Below are positions 35,520 through 46,442 of a DNA stretch of 64,000 nt, piece after piece. Position 1 is the first letter of the stretch. The number at the start of each line of letters is the position of its first letter. The notes under the pieces are model-generated. The model searched no databases. It worked only from the letters and a program-made list of their open reading frames with translations, and was not told the origin of the DNA. This DNA comes from Diplocarpon mali (Eukaryota > Ascomycota > Leotiomycetes > Helotiales > Drepanopezizaceae): the NCBI GenBank assembly GCA_024741835.1, contig JAENRP010000146.1, positions 40,607-104,606 on the forward strand. The letters are read 5' to 3'. Made by a program: the position numbers and the translations under genes.

Positions 35520-35615
35520 TGTTGGAATATACAAGGATCGGCTTATGGAATCGTACCTTGTGTATATACTCCTGCAGCTCATGGAACGCAGAATCTACAC
35601 CTTTAGATTCTGTCA
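35520..35615 (+). mobile_element. Solo LTR, 96 bp, with perfect 5-bp target site duplication
   Basis: Begins TGTTGGAATATACAAGG and ends ACCTTTAGATTCTGTCA, so it has TG...CA termini. It is flanked directly by CTCCC at 35515-35519 and CTCCC at 35616-35620, a 5-bp duplication as left by LTR-retrotransposon integrase. A second, diverged copy lies at 3170-3266. No internal region, primer-binding site or polypurine tract is next to it, so it is a solo LTR left by recombination, or a very small non-autonomous LTR element. Confidence 0.75.
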
Positions 35616-35620
35616 CTCCC

Positions 35621-37351
35621 CATACGCCTAGAGCAGCATCGCGCCCTAGCATAGCCCGAATACAGACTACATGATTCATGGATTCTCGGCACGTGACTCC
35701 GCTCCAGGCCAGCTAGAGTGGAAACCTGACACAGAGAGAGAGGGGAGCGGCTCTGGTAAAAGGGGGGGGGTTTCTGCAGAATTCGCATCGACCTCCCAGA
35801 TACACCCCAACGTAGGAGGTTGTCACGGAGGAGAGGGATGCTGAAAGAGAGAGAAAGAGAAAGGACGGGAAAAAGGACGGGAAAAGAATGAAAAAAGAAA
35901 GGTGAAAAGGAAAAACCAGGCAGAGCCCGCCGCTCCGTCAGCCTTCGACTCGAACAGGATCTCGAAAATGATCTCGGAGACATGACAGATCCAAAGCCGC
36001 TGGGAGGACCTGACAGGAGATACAGCTCTCTCTCCGCCACTTTCGCATCCCCGGCTCCGGCCAGGAATCGACGTCGAGGCTTTGCAAGCCGGCACACCGA
36101 CCCAGGGGTATTTCAGGCGGCGAGAGAAGAACGGGGAGAGGCCGGGAGCGAGCATGATGTCCTCGGAGTCCTGGATTGGAGGCCTGCGGCTCAGGTGATA
36201 CATCCAGAAGCCGTGTGAGGCCCCCCGAGTCCTGGATGGGGACGTCTACGGCTCGCGCGATGCAGCGAGACGGTGCGGGTTTCGGTGTTGTCGGGGTTTC
36301 TGTCAGGGCAGAGTACACGTTTGATTGCTGTCGTTGGGGGACGCGTTCTCATTTCTCTGGAACTTGCTGCCGGTAGGCCGTACTTTTTTCTCTCTCAAGA
36401 TGTATATACACATATGTACAGGTGCTTGGCTATGTGCGTCAATCACGTATCGCATCCGCCAGAGGCATCTGAGGACACCCGACTTCTTTGTCGGGCCAGA
36501 CTTTTCCCATCACAAGGCGTGGATATGGGATGCAAAAACGCCGATTCTCCTAGGACCCAACCCCCAGCACGATATCCCTCTGGGCGGTGCTGAGCTCCTG
36601 TGGTTCCTTTCTTGAGCGGTTCCCGTGATATTTCCCTTGCTTCAGGCGATGGGTGAGGCCTTGTGACAGAAGCTCAGCGACAGCAAGTGCCCATACCCAG
36701 AGCACCGATGGTCAGCCTGTCAGTGTCGGCTCTTCCGATCTAGACCACGCGAATGTTGCCGTTCTGGTACTGTTCGTTCCGCGCTGGAGGAGCGACTTTG
36801 AAGCGGGTCGATACTGGCCTGATGCTGCAATCATTCTTTGGTCTGGCAAAAGGTTAGACATGTTTGTTGGTTTTATACCTAGGCACTACACGACAATGAT
36901 TAAGCGAAGTCTCAGTCCTCTCCCTCATGTGACACGCAAGTTTCACTTGATAGTACCTAGAGGATAGGTTTTGCATTCAGAGAGATCTTCCGAGAGCTTG
37001 TTCACTTGATTCAACCAGGACATCGTTACTGAGAATCTTGGCAATAATACTTAGTCGACGCAAAAGATTCTGACCGAGGAAGACGACACAGACTTCCGTG
37101 TCAAAGCCAGCGCAGGCACGTTACGGAGCTATGTTATTTATGCTCCGCGAATACAGGTGCCTACCCGCCTCGCGAGCTTCGAATACTCAACATTAGCGGA
37201 ATCTTGCCAGCCTCGATTTTGCGCGGTCTCGTCTGAACTGTTGGTTCACATCTCCAGAAGCGCACGCCCCCGACTTCCCAAGACCTTCGCCATAGAAGTT
37301 CCATGCCGAATCTCTCTGCCGCTCCCCAAGCCCCAACTGGCAGTCGACACA
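35621..37351. other. Intergenic, no supported gene
   Basis: GC-rich at left with an A/G-rich stretch at 35840-35920, more balanced toward the right. It probably includes the promoter of the kinase gene at 37352. ORFs here overlap in several frames and lack motifs. Confidence 0.45.
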
Positions 37352-38063
37352 ATGTCGCAACCAGCACCCGCCACCAACTGGACCGTGATATTTGTCCTCG
37401 GCGGCCCCGGCGCGGGAAAAGGTACTCAGTGTGCACGGCTCACCAAGCACTACCCAGTCTGCCACTTCAGTATCGGCGACATGATGCGAGCGGAGACTCT
37501 CAAACCGGCCAGCCCGTACGCCGAGCTCATCCACGCCAACATATTGGAGGGCAGGGTTGGGCCGCCTGCGATGGCCGTGGGAATGCTGAAGACGGCGATG
37601 GAGGAGAAGTATAGAGAGGAAGGGGCAACGGCCTTCATCATTGATGGTAGGTCCTCCTCTCAGCAGGTATGTAGACAAGAACAGAACAGGGCTGAGGCGA
37701 AGCTCAGGCTTCCCGCGCAGAATCGAGCAAGCCCCGTTGTTTGCGACGACAATATGTGAGCCCGCCGCTGTCCTGTTCTTGGACTGTGCAGAAGACGTAC
37801 AGGAAAAGCGGCTTGCAGGACGGAGAGCGACGTCCGGTCGGGTCGATGATGCTGCCCGCACGATCCCGAAGCGATTCAATGTGTTCAGGGAGATGACGAT
37901 GCCGGTGGTGGAATATTACACGGCACAGAACAAAGTCGTGGAGGTTGACGCTTCGAAGGACCGGTCTGCGGTCTATCGAGAGGTGCAGACTGGGCTTGGC
38001 AGCATCTTGAAGACACTGGGCATGAAGATTGAGGACTCGGACTCGGACTCGGAGAATACCTAG
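37352..38063 (+). CDS. UMP/CMP-type nucleoside monophosphate kinase (adenylate kinase superfamily)
   Basis: Exons 37352-37646 and 37708-38063, joined across a 61-base intron (donor GTAGGT, acceptor CTCAG) that splits the Gly codon of GFPR; 216 residues. Motifs: P-loop GGPGAGKGTQCARL at about 17-30, NMP-site CHFSIGDMMRAE, the signature IIDGFPRRIEQ at the exon join, the short-lid GRRATSGRVDD with its catalytic arginines, and KRFNVFREMTMPVVEYY. The short lid and length of about 200 residues match cytosolic UMP/CMP kinase (Ura6), which phosphorylates UMP and CMP with ATP in pyrimidine synthesis. Against the usual Ura6 the NMP-binding segment is somewhat divergent, and there is an acidic Ser/Asp tail (EDSDSDSENT), so a paralogue is possible. 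Upstream in-frame codons to 37157 contain no ATG. Confidence 0.85.
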
Positions 38064-38697
38064 GATGAAGGAGAATGGCCTCATGAATATATACACACAT
38101 ATGTCATCTATGTTCGTCTGTGTGCATCTTTTTGATCACGAGAGCCGCATACTTCTCGAAATCTTGATTCATGCCGTATACTTGAGGGCGTGGAATATAA
38201 ATTATATTACTGCTGATACCTATCATTTGCTAGATCCTGCTAGTATGGTCTTGTATCGTCGGATCTTACTACATGTATATCCAAGCTGAATTTACAATAT
38301 CGAATACGGTTCGACCGGGTTCCTTGTTGTCGAGACTGTTGTCATCTCCCTACGCTCGCTTATTCTAGTAATGTACATACATGTAGAACTCTACAACGTA
38401 TCGCGAGATTCATTTTTATTCTTCTGTTCATCATCTGTCACTCCCTATGAATTTCAACTTATCTCGCCATTCAATCTCCTTCTCTGCAGCTTCTACTCTT
38501 CACACTATCCGGCTTGCTTGTAGGAATAGAAAACTGACAAGATTGTCGTAATATAAATGCGAGAATAGTAATTGTTTCAATTACTATCTAGATCCAACCG
38601 GGGTCGCGAGATCGTGCTATGACGCGTCTCCTAACAAGCCCTGAGCAGAAGATAGAGGTGACCGAGCAATCAAGCTGGCCTGTGAAGAAAAAAAAGG
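38064..38697. other. Convergent 3' flanks, AT-rich, no gene
   Basis: Spacer of about 630 bases between two convergent genes. It probably holds both 3' UTRs. There are TA-rich stretches but no ORF of interest. Confidence 0.5.
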
Positions 38698-41450
38698 CTA
38701 AGAGCCCATTTTGGCTATAGAGCATGTGGCGAGCATTGAAACCGACGGATTAGACTCCGACGTCACAGTCAGACCAACAACCCCGGGATCTACAGCATTT
38801 TTGTCTGACGAAGCAGCAACTCTGACCGTCTTCGTCTTCCCAAACTCCACTGTCACCAGCTCATTAGGCAGCGCTGCCGTCCAGCCCTGACTGACCACCT
38901 CGACCGAAAGTCTATACACATCCGACTTGAAGTATGCAGGATCATTGGTGGGATGCGTCGTATTGAACCCAGATTCCTTAAATGTGCCTGTGTTGGAGAC
39001 TTCGTAGGTGCAGGTTACGCCCTTTTCAGACGAGATGCCTTTGACTGACACCAAGCCGAGTCCTACGTCACGCTTATGCGGGTCGGTTGTGGCACTGTCC
39101 AGCGATCGCACAGCTGTAGTGTAAGAGAGGATGCCTTTTGCATCACGGGCCACATCGATGATATAGAAGTGCAGATTGTTGGCCTTGTCGATGTATTCGA
39201 ACTCACTGCCCGATTGAGCGCCGGCGTGGAAGAGAGCATCTGCAAGTTGCCGGTAATCGCCGAGAGTGACATAGGCCGCATCACCATTTGGACGTTTGAA
39301 GTCGATGAGTTCGATATCTTGAGGGTTGGCGTCGATGATCCACCTGAAAAATTAGTCAAATATCCTTTAGTACTTTGAGGGGTGATGTTGTGTCTTCTCT
39401 TTCTCGGCTGTGGAAGAGTACGGCCTGGCGGGCGAACTCTCAAGACATTGAGGTAGACAAGCGAGGCTTTTTACATACTGGTAAGTTTCATAGGTATCTT
39501 TTGTCTTGCTGATCATAACACCAGTGTCTGGAGTGAAAGAATCGGATCCCATACGATCTACCACTTCAACATAGTAATTATTATAGCCACCTCCGTCGCA
39601 ATAGATGTCCTTGTTAATGTCGCACTGTTCAACGAGATCAGTAAAGGCCCTACGAGATGTTGGAAGGACAAGAGAAAGAAGGGTAGCTGCGCACGAGGGG
39701 GTATTAGGATCTGGCTTCACGTACAGCTGGGGACAAATCTGAGTCCATTGAAATCTGCATTCCCATCATTTCGCCAGGGCTTGGAACTACCGACCGCGGA
39801 AAGACTGTAACAACAGCAAGTCCTGATTTAGGCAGAGCCTCGCGCTTCAATCTCAGGATGCTCTCATTCGCAACAAAACCGAGATAATCTTTGTCGAACA
39901 GTGTGTGGTGCGAGCCCATGGAACCTCCAAGCTTAGGTGGGACGTGCCAACGGGTATGAGGCCCTCCTATTATTAAGTCAGAATATGCCGTCGAAGGATT
40001 CAGAGGCCGGCGTTAGGAAGGATTCCAAGGACAGAGATGACTGACCTGGGCCATTGAACGTGCCTCGCGACATCATGGACCAGGGACCCGTGTATGATCT
40101 ACGCAGCGGTGTTCCATAGGGGTTATTGAAGTTATCTCCGATATCGAGGAGATGGGTCAACTCATGGGCATAAGTCGCCACCCCAGAAGCCTCTGTCACG
40201 ACAACGGAATGCGTCGTCACATTGACATCCGTCCATATCGACGCCGCCGCGGCCCACGAAGTCCACTCGACATATCTAGTCTTGGCAAAGTTCTCGATCG
40301 TTCCATCTTCTGTTGTGCCTGGTGGACCGAAAGCATCGGGCACTTCTTCTTTGTTCTGGAACTTCATCTCTCCGAATTCTTGCCAGGAGCCAGACTCGTC
40401 CACGCCAGCCGAGAGGATGAAAGTGATTTCGAAGGAGTCGGCAATCGCATTGCCGACCTCTGCGCGCCACATATGATATGTGTGTTCCCGAATGTCGAGG
40501 TCGCATATTTCTCCTTTGGGGCATCCGTTCGCGTTCTAACAGAATCCAGAGTCAGCACTGCTTCACTCAAGACTGTTCCGGACCGCTGCAGCTGACTCGG
40601 GAGGTATGGAGAATATGCAGGGAGGCGACCGCATTTCAAGACTCCCGACACAGCCTCATACGAGGAACCGAAGAATAGGAGAACGCCTACCATTCTTTCG
40701 GTGATACCGTATTGGTATGATTTATTTGGAAGCAAATATGGCCCGAAAGAAGTCAGCTCGACACCGTACCGCCCTTGAGTATCTTCCACTAAATTCAAAT
40801 GTTAGTCTAGAACTCGGTGGCCGCGAGTGAAAATCAACTCGACATTCTCCGCATCTTCAAGGGATGAGCAGCCCGGAAAGGCTCAGAGAAGAATTCACAT
40901 ACTCCAGTATTCGTGTATAGTATGGCGCCCGTTATAATCGCTTGGTACGTTCAGAAAGTCTCTGTAGAAAGCCGGGACGCCAGCGCGTGTGACATTGGGC
41001 GTTCCTGGCTGAGGATTGCCGAATACTGTTGACCCAACAGGTTGAGTGATGGAGAAAGTCTGGTCTGGGTAATCAACCGCGATCAGAGCAATGTTGAAGG
41101 TATGGTTGGAGCCTTTGATTTTGGGATTGGACCAATCTGTGCCTGGGATTGCTTTGTACTGGGTTTGGCTTAGCAGTCTTTCTATCATTTCACCCGGTGG
41201 ATCTCTAGGCTATTTTGCAGAGCTGTTGATTGAAATTCGAGGTTGATGTACTCACGTCCGTCCAAGTCATACTATCGGGATTGGCCCAGTTCTGCGGATC
41301 AAGTAGGCCGAAAGGGTTATTCTCGTCATACTCAAACGCGCGTCGAACATGGTTTGAGGTCGCGCTTCCGGATGTAGCCAGCACCACACCGACAATCCCA
41401 ACCTTCAGCAGCAATCCGCAACAAGCGTTCAAGCAATAGTTCAGCTTCAT
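38698..41450 (-). CDS. Secreted M6-like (immune inhibitor A type) zinc metalloprotease
   Basis: Minus strand, seven exons: 41450-41256, 41209-40903, 40788-40691, 40535-40046, 39966-39725, 39624-39479 and 39343-38698. The sum is 2124 bases in frame, 707 residues. The N-terminus (basic start, then GLLLKVGIVGVVLATSG) is a likely signal peptide. The zinc motif is HELTHLLDIGD at residues 324-334; the family consensus is HExxHxxGxxD, so the Gly is Asp here, but the two His, the Glu and the last Asp are kept. Family blocks include FNNPYGTPLRRSYTGPWSMM, MSRGTFNGPGGPHTRWH and CDGGGYNNYYVEVVDRMG with DSFTPDTGVMISKTKD; a beta-rich C-terminal domain follows. It would degrade extracellular protein. It sits next to AT-rich block 2. 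The exon 5/6 junction was chosen because it rebuilds SPACDINKDIYCDGGG; small border errors are possible. Confidence 0.88.
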
Positions 41451-43147
41451 GGCGAATCTCGGATCTCGAATCTCCAGGACTGCTCGACAGGCTTGATGAT
41501 TGCTCCGTCCAGTGTTCTCGCAGCGTGGGTTCCGTGTGCGTGGAGGGTTGTCGAATTCAGGGAAATGGGGAATCATTAAATAATCCCTACGACCCCCGCG
41601 GCTTCTGTGATCATCTCGCGAAGGTACCAGGGTCTGTCGTCATTTTCTGCCTTAGATGGTTTTATATGGGTAGAGTTAAAGTCAAGAGGAGGGCGGGGAC
41701 AAATAACTCCCTTGGTAATCCCGTTTGTTTTACTGTACTGTGTTTCGCAGACAGTGGATCAAACCAAACCAGGGTTGAGATCTGCTGAAAAGTAGGAATC
41801 CTGCCTATTGGCCAAAGCAAGTGAAGTAGGCCGAAAACTACAACCTGAAGAATTAAGAAAACTAGGCCTATTTTCTCTTTCTTCTTGCGAATCTTAATGG
41901 ACGAAGCAGAAAGTTCTCTGACTAGTATATACCAATTCAGCTCTCCACATTTTCGTTTTAAGTTGGGGACAAGATATGATTTTCTTTTCATAGCAGTAGA
42001 ATACTGTCTAGTGTTTTCTTTTGTATCTATCATCTGCGGGAGAAAAAAAGGGGGGCTTCTAAGGCGCGATCTCGAAGTGCATTGTACGAGATACAGAGTG
42101 ACTTCGCTTAAGCCCCTTACTATCGTAGCCGCTAGGGTCACCCCGCCTCACCCCTTGAGGATCAGACAGTATCGACTTTTCAAGCGGGAATTCAACCCAA
42201 CTGAGTTGATTTCGCTGAACAAAACAGGTTTTTCTGCGAGTTATAGAGCCAATTATAGGCCTGAAACAGCCCTGTACTTTGAATTGACTTCCAAGTAAAA
42301 TTAAAGGTTTTGCTCGGGTTAATCATGAATATCGTACGTGGGGTAGCTAAGGCTCGAGGGCAGGTTAGGAAGCTAAGCTCTTTCAAGCTATCACTTGCTA
42401 GATACCTGGTGCTAGAAAGCTCGAATATGTCGCTAGCACTTCGAGTAGCAACATATTATTATTTATCAGACTAGCGTTAAAAGTACGATTAGTTGCTAAA
42501 ATTCTAGACGTTTAGCAATAGATTTGGTACTGTAGTAGAAGTGGAGAGCGATTCTTCAAGGGCCCCTGTCTCTATGCTAGATGGGATATGGGGAATCGGA
42601 GAAGGACCTGTTTGGTACTTCAAACCACGCTAAATATAGCATCCGCCTTTTGTGAACTGCGCAATCAGCTATAACTAAGCTAGCAGGTCGGTCATTGTTA
42701 CAGAGCTTGGGTCCTCTCACCTTTCTACTCCTCAGGTCTATGCTGACTCAAATTTTAGTAGAACTGGCCCGATGTTGCTGCAGAACTTCTTGAGTGCGTC
42801 GCAGGCTAAACAAAGTCCACATGAACGCACATTCAACCTTGTAAATGCACATTAACATATCCTACTGCTTAAATTCCACCGTTGTAATGCGAGTTATACT
42901 TGGCCTGCAACTAGGTATACAGGGAACTGTACTCTGTAATGGACATGCAGCCACGCAACTATGAGTATCTAGTGACACTAATTTAATTCGAGATTTTATT
43001 AACTGAATGCAGTCTAATAGAAGAACAACTTGGCCCCCTTTGAAATAAATGTCAAATTGTACAAAAACTAGATCAGAACTGGAGCTGGTGTGGTTGTCCT
43101 CCGGGGCATCTGGCTTGATAATTTGATTTGTACATAGTCCATGGGGA

Positions 43148-43393
43148 AATAATCTGAGGTTTTCTGTCTGTGCGCTATACTAGAACTTTCTTTTGTGCAG
43201 GGGTTTCTACAGGGGGTATTTGAAGCTCAAGAGTCAATAACAGTTGAGATAATTAGAGATTTGATTAGGGAAATGCCAAATAAATGTAAAGCAGTGATTG
43301 ACGCAAAAGTTGGCCATACAAAATACTAAGGAATTCAATAAAATCAGCATTGCCAAGAATCTAGTGTGCACAGACAGGGAACCTCAGATTATT
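43148..43393. mobile_element. MITE-like element with about 28-bp terminal inverted repeats
   Basis: The left end AATAATCTGAGG (43148 onward, continuing TTTTCTGTCTGTGC) is matched in inverse orientation by GCACAGACAGGGAACC then TCAGATTATT at the right end (to 43393), with three or so mismatches in 28 bases. The inverted homology continues weakly inward (CTAGA on both arms). The total length is 246 bp with no coding capacity. This is the layout of a non-autonomous DNA transposon remnant. A target duplication is not clear; TA next to ATCTGAGG on both sides would fit a Tc1/mariner type. Confidence 0.55.
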
Positions 43394-46355
43394 ACACCCT
43401 GTACGAAGTATTATTCCCTCAAAGTGTATATAGCGGTTCCCTCCGGGCTTCCGGAGACCGCAGGCATGCCTTCATAGGAGGCTTGGTTTTGATCTGCATT
43501 CTGAGGCTAGCAAGGGCACTTACAGTTACAATCCAGTAAAGTCTGATAAGGATTGTTAATCACTTGGAAGAATTCTCCAAAGCTCCGGTTCATTTGTTGT
43601 GGGATTTAACATTTGTTCCTGTGGAGAGGGAGGGAAGGGGGGTAGAGAGGTGCAAAATACTATAGTACAGCGATGATCTTTCACCCCATGTTAGCGAGGG
43701 GGGCCGGGGAATTCGAACTTGGACACCTTTTCATCCCTGCAATCTTTGATGATCATGAATATGAAGTTTGCATAATACTTCGAAAATGCATGCTAGTCTT
43801 GTAGCTAATAATCTCATGAAATGATAGTGGCTTTTAAGGATATAGGTTTAGTACTAAGAACAACAGGTATATCATACTTGCTACTCAGTGGAAGTATCAA
43901 CGCAGGTGAAGAAGTAGTAGTTGGTAGTTGAAAGTAGAGGATCAGGCTCATGCTTATCTTAGTGCTCGCCTGGTAGCTCTAGACTAAACGTCAATACAGA
44001 TCTGACAAATCAGTAACTAGGCACGGTTCTGGTGAAATTCGTAGCTATAAATAAAATACATTTGGAAACCTATTGGAACTTCAATTACTAATATCGTAGA
44101 TATTATGCCGCAGATCTGCCGTTTCTACTTGAAACCGCACTATATGTATAACCGGGATATCCTATATAGTAGTGTAGACCCATATGAGTAATTATAGCTT
44201 AGATGTCTCATATATAATACAGCTACCTCTTAGACTAACGATTTATGGGCCAAGTACTGAACATCGATACTAGAATCTTATTTGGCCTAAACTATTCCAA
44301 ATTCCATGTCTGTGAACGATTCTAGTACGTAGTTGAGGGTTCGCCTCTACTATGGCACTTTACAAGGGGTACGCATGATAATAGTAATATTTGAATAACT
44401 GTTCGTGGCTCTTGAAGCTCAGATCACTCTATTTCAGTATAGAGCCGGCACTCAGAGGGAATTGATTAAGCAGCATTACTAAGTGTTTAACGGAAATAGG
44501 TATATACACGGACTAGAAATCGGACTAGCTTGAATATATACCAAGTATATACTACTATTGAGAGATTATTGTAAGATTTTTGCAAGTTGGGTTAGCTTGG
44601 CGGATATAATCTTGCAAAGCTTCTACTTTGTACCTCTGTAGAAACTCATACCCGAATCCAAAGAGACGGGTACAGAAATTTATTATGGTATGCAGGGACT
44701 TTGCATAGGGCTGAAACCCCCACCTGAAAAGTCTTTGACAGACCAGAAAGTCTCCTGCTCATAGGAATGGAAGGTATAGCCTTACCAAATAAGAGATGAT
44801 TGTCCAAAGTTCCAGATCAACTGTGTGGTCAAGAAATACAATCATTTATTGTTATGAATCACGAAACTTGTAAACTCTCCTTATATATCTATCTACCTTG
44901 TGGCTAACCTCAAAAAGCAATCCTACTTGCTGCGCTTCTACAGTACAAGGAAGCTAGATCTCTCGGCGCTGATCTTACATTACAAATTTAGACGTGAAAC
45001 CTGCAAGAGCAAGTCTTGAGGCAACATGGATGACTCTGCAAGCCAGTGACAGTATGCGGTTTTGCGGTTAACATATTAAACCTCGGGGTCCGGGCGTGGT
45101 TGTAAATCCAGGCGTGTCCAGACAAACCCACGAGCAGGAACCATTCCTTGCTAAACGCACTGACCTAAGTCCCGACTTCACGCATATTAATTAATATACT
45201 GTAATATCTATTAATAGTTATAGCTGACCTCACAGCTATGGGGACCCTACCCCAGAGTTGGGGAAACGGTATGTCCAGGTGAAGCAGTTCACGTGTGTTT
45301 GAAAGCTCATCAGTATAATTTTCAAAGCTTCATGCATCAAAAATAAAAAAAAATCGAAGGACAAATGTGTTTGATTATCTAAAACATATTCTACTTTCAC
45401 TTTTCCATTCGACAAGTGATTTGTATTATTTATGAAATCCCATTTGGGATACCGTCCATCCCGATCTCTACTCGTTTCGTTGACAAGTTGTATAGTTACC
45501 TCACAGTGCGAGTACAGCTCTTGAAAATCTAGTGCCTTGCTGGAGGTGCAGCTGCTTTAGCAAGTATAAATTGCCTGTTAAGGTCAGTTATGCAGTCTAT
45601 ATACTTGAGTAATAGTGTACAATTGAAATTCATCTCTCCAGATATGGGCCAGCACAATGATGACATCGTAAGTCAACATACTTCAATCAATCCATACACC
45701 TTCACTTCAATGTGATTTTGTTCTTGTAAATAATCTTCTTTCTTAATTCCATTTTTTAAGAACAACTCAATAACTAGAGACAAGCTATTGCCGGCAATTG
45801 TTAGCAAAGTCTTGACAGAGGTAGCGCGGTTGAGTATTCTTTCCTTTCAATTGTAGGGAGAGAGGGAAGGGAGGGGAGATATCCTAACTCAAGAGGGTAA
45901 TAATAAACATAAAACTACCAATACTTGAATCTATATAGATTTAGACTTCAATAATTATCTAAAATCCAGCAACTTTGCACTTAGATTTGGGGGGCAACGA
46001 TTGTTTCTTGATGTTGATAACGTATTCTCAACATTTGAAGTAAAGAATCAGGCGAAAATTTCAATAGAATCACGAAATCGAATTATTTCCACCATGACTG
46101 CCTAACTTACCTATTGATAGCTAATAATACTTAATCGCTGTCCGTTACAGAAGCCTACCTCTCGCCTCAATACTTAGTACTGCAAGTGGATCAAATCAAT
46201 TGCGTATCGACTTGGCGCTGATATACTACAAATAAGGACAGGCGCTTACACTTCAGACTAATTGCTCTACTCTTATATGCTCATAGCTGAGAGGGTATAC
46301 CCGGATCACCCAGGTAGTAGAGAGCTGGTCACTAGTTTTATCCGGGCATACCCAG

Positions 46356-46442
46356 TTTGATTCTAATATAAAATTCATACTTTAAGTAAAATTCTACAGT
46401 TTAATTCTAGTACGAATTCATTATTCAAGTAAAAATTTGCTG
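46356..46442 (+). repeat. Degenerate tandem duplication, about 43 bp x 2
   Basis: Two adjacent units both read TTTxATTCTAxTA...AATTCAT..TT.AAGTAAAA.TT.., diverged mostly by C/T and A/G differences. It lies in AT-rich block 2. Confidence 0.5.

Noticed and set aside
37157..37351. N-terminal extension of the nucleotide kinase as a mitochondrial presequence
   Set aside because: The upstream open frame has no ATG before 37352.
39720..39790. In-frame reading ICPQLYVKPDPNTPSC as coding in the M6 protease
   Set aside because: Using the donor after 39725 and the acceptor before 39624 instead rebuilds SPACDINKDIYCDGGG, which fits the family better.
43680..43740. tRNA-like stretch with GAATTCGAAC
   Set aside because: T-arm-like bases are present but no acceptor, D or anticodon stems pair.
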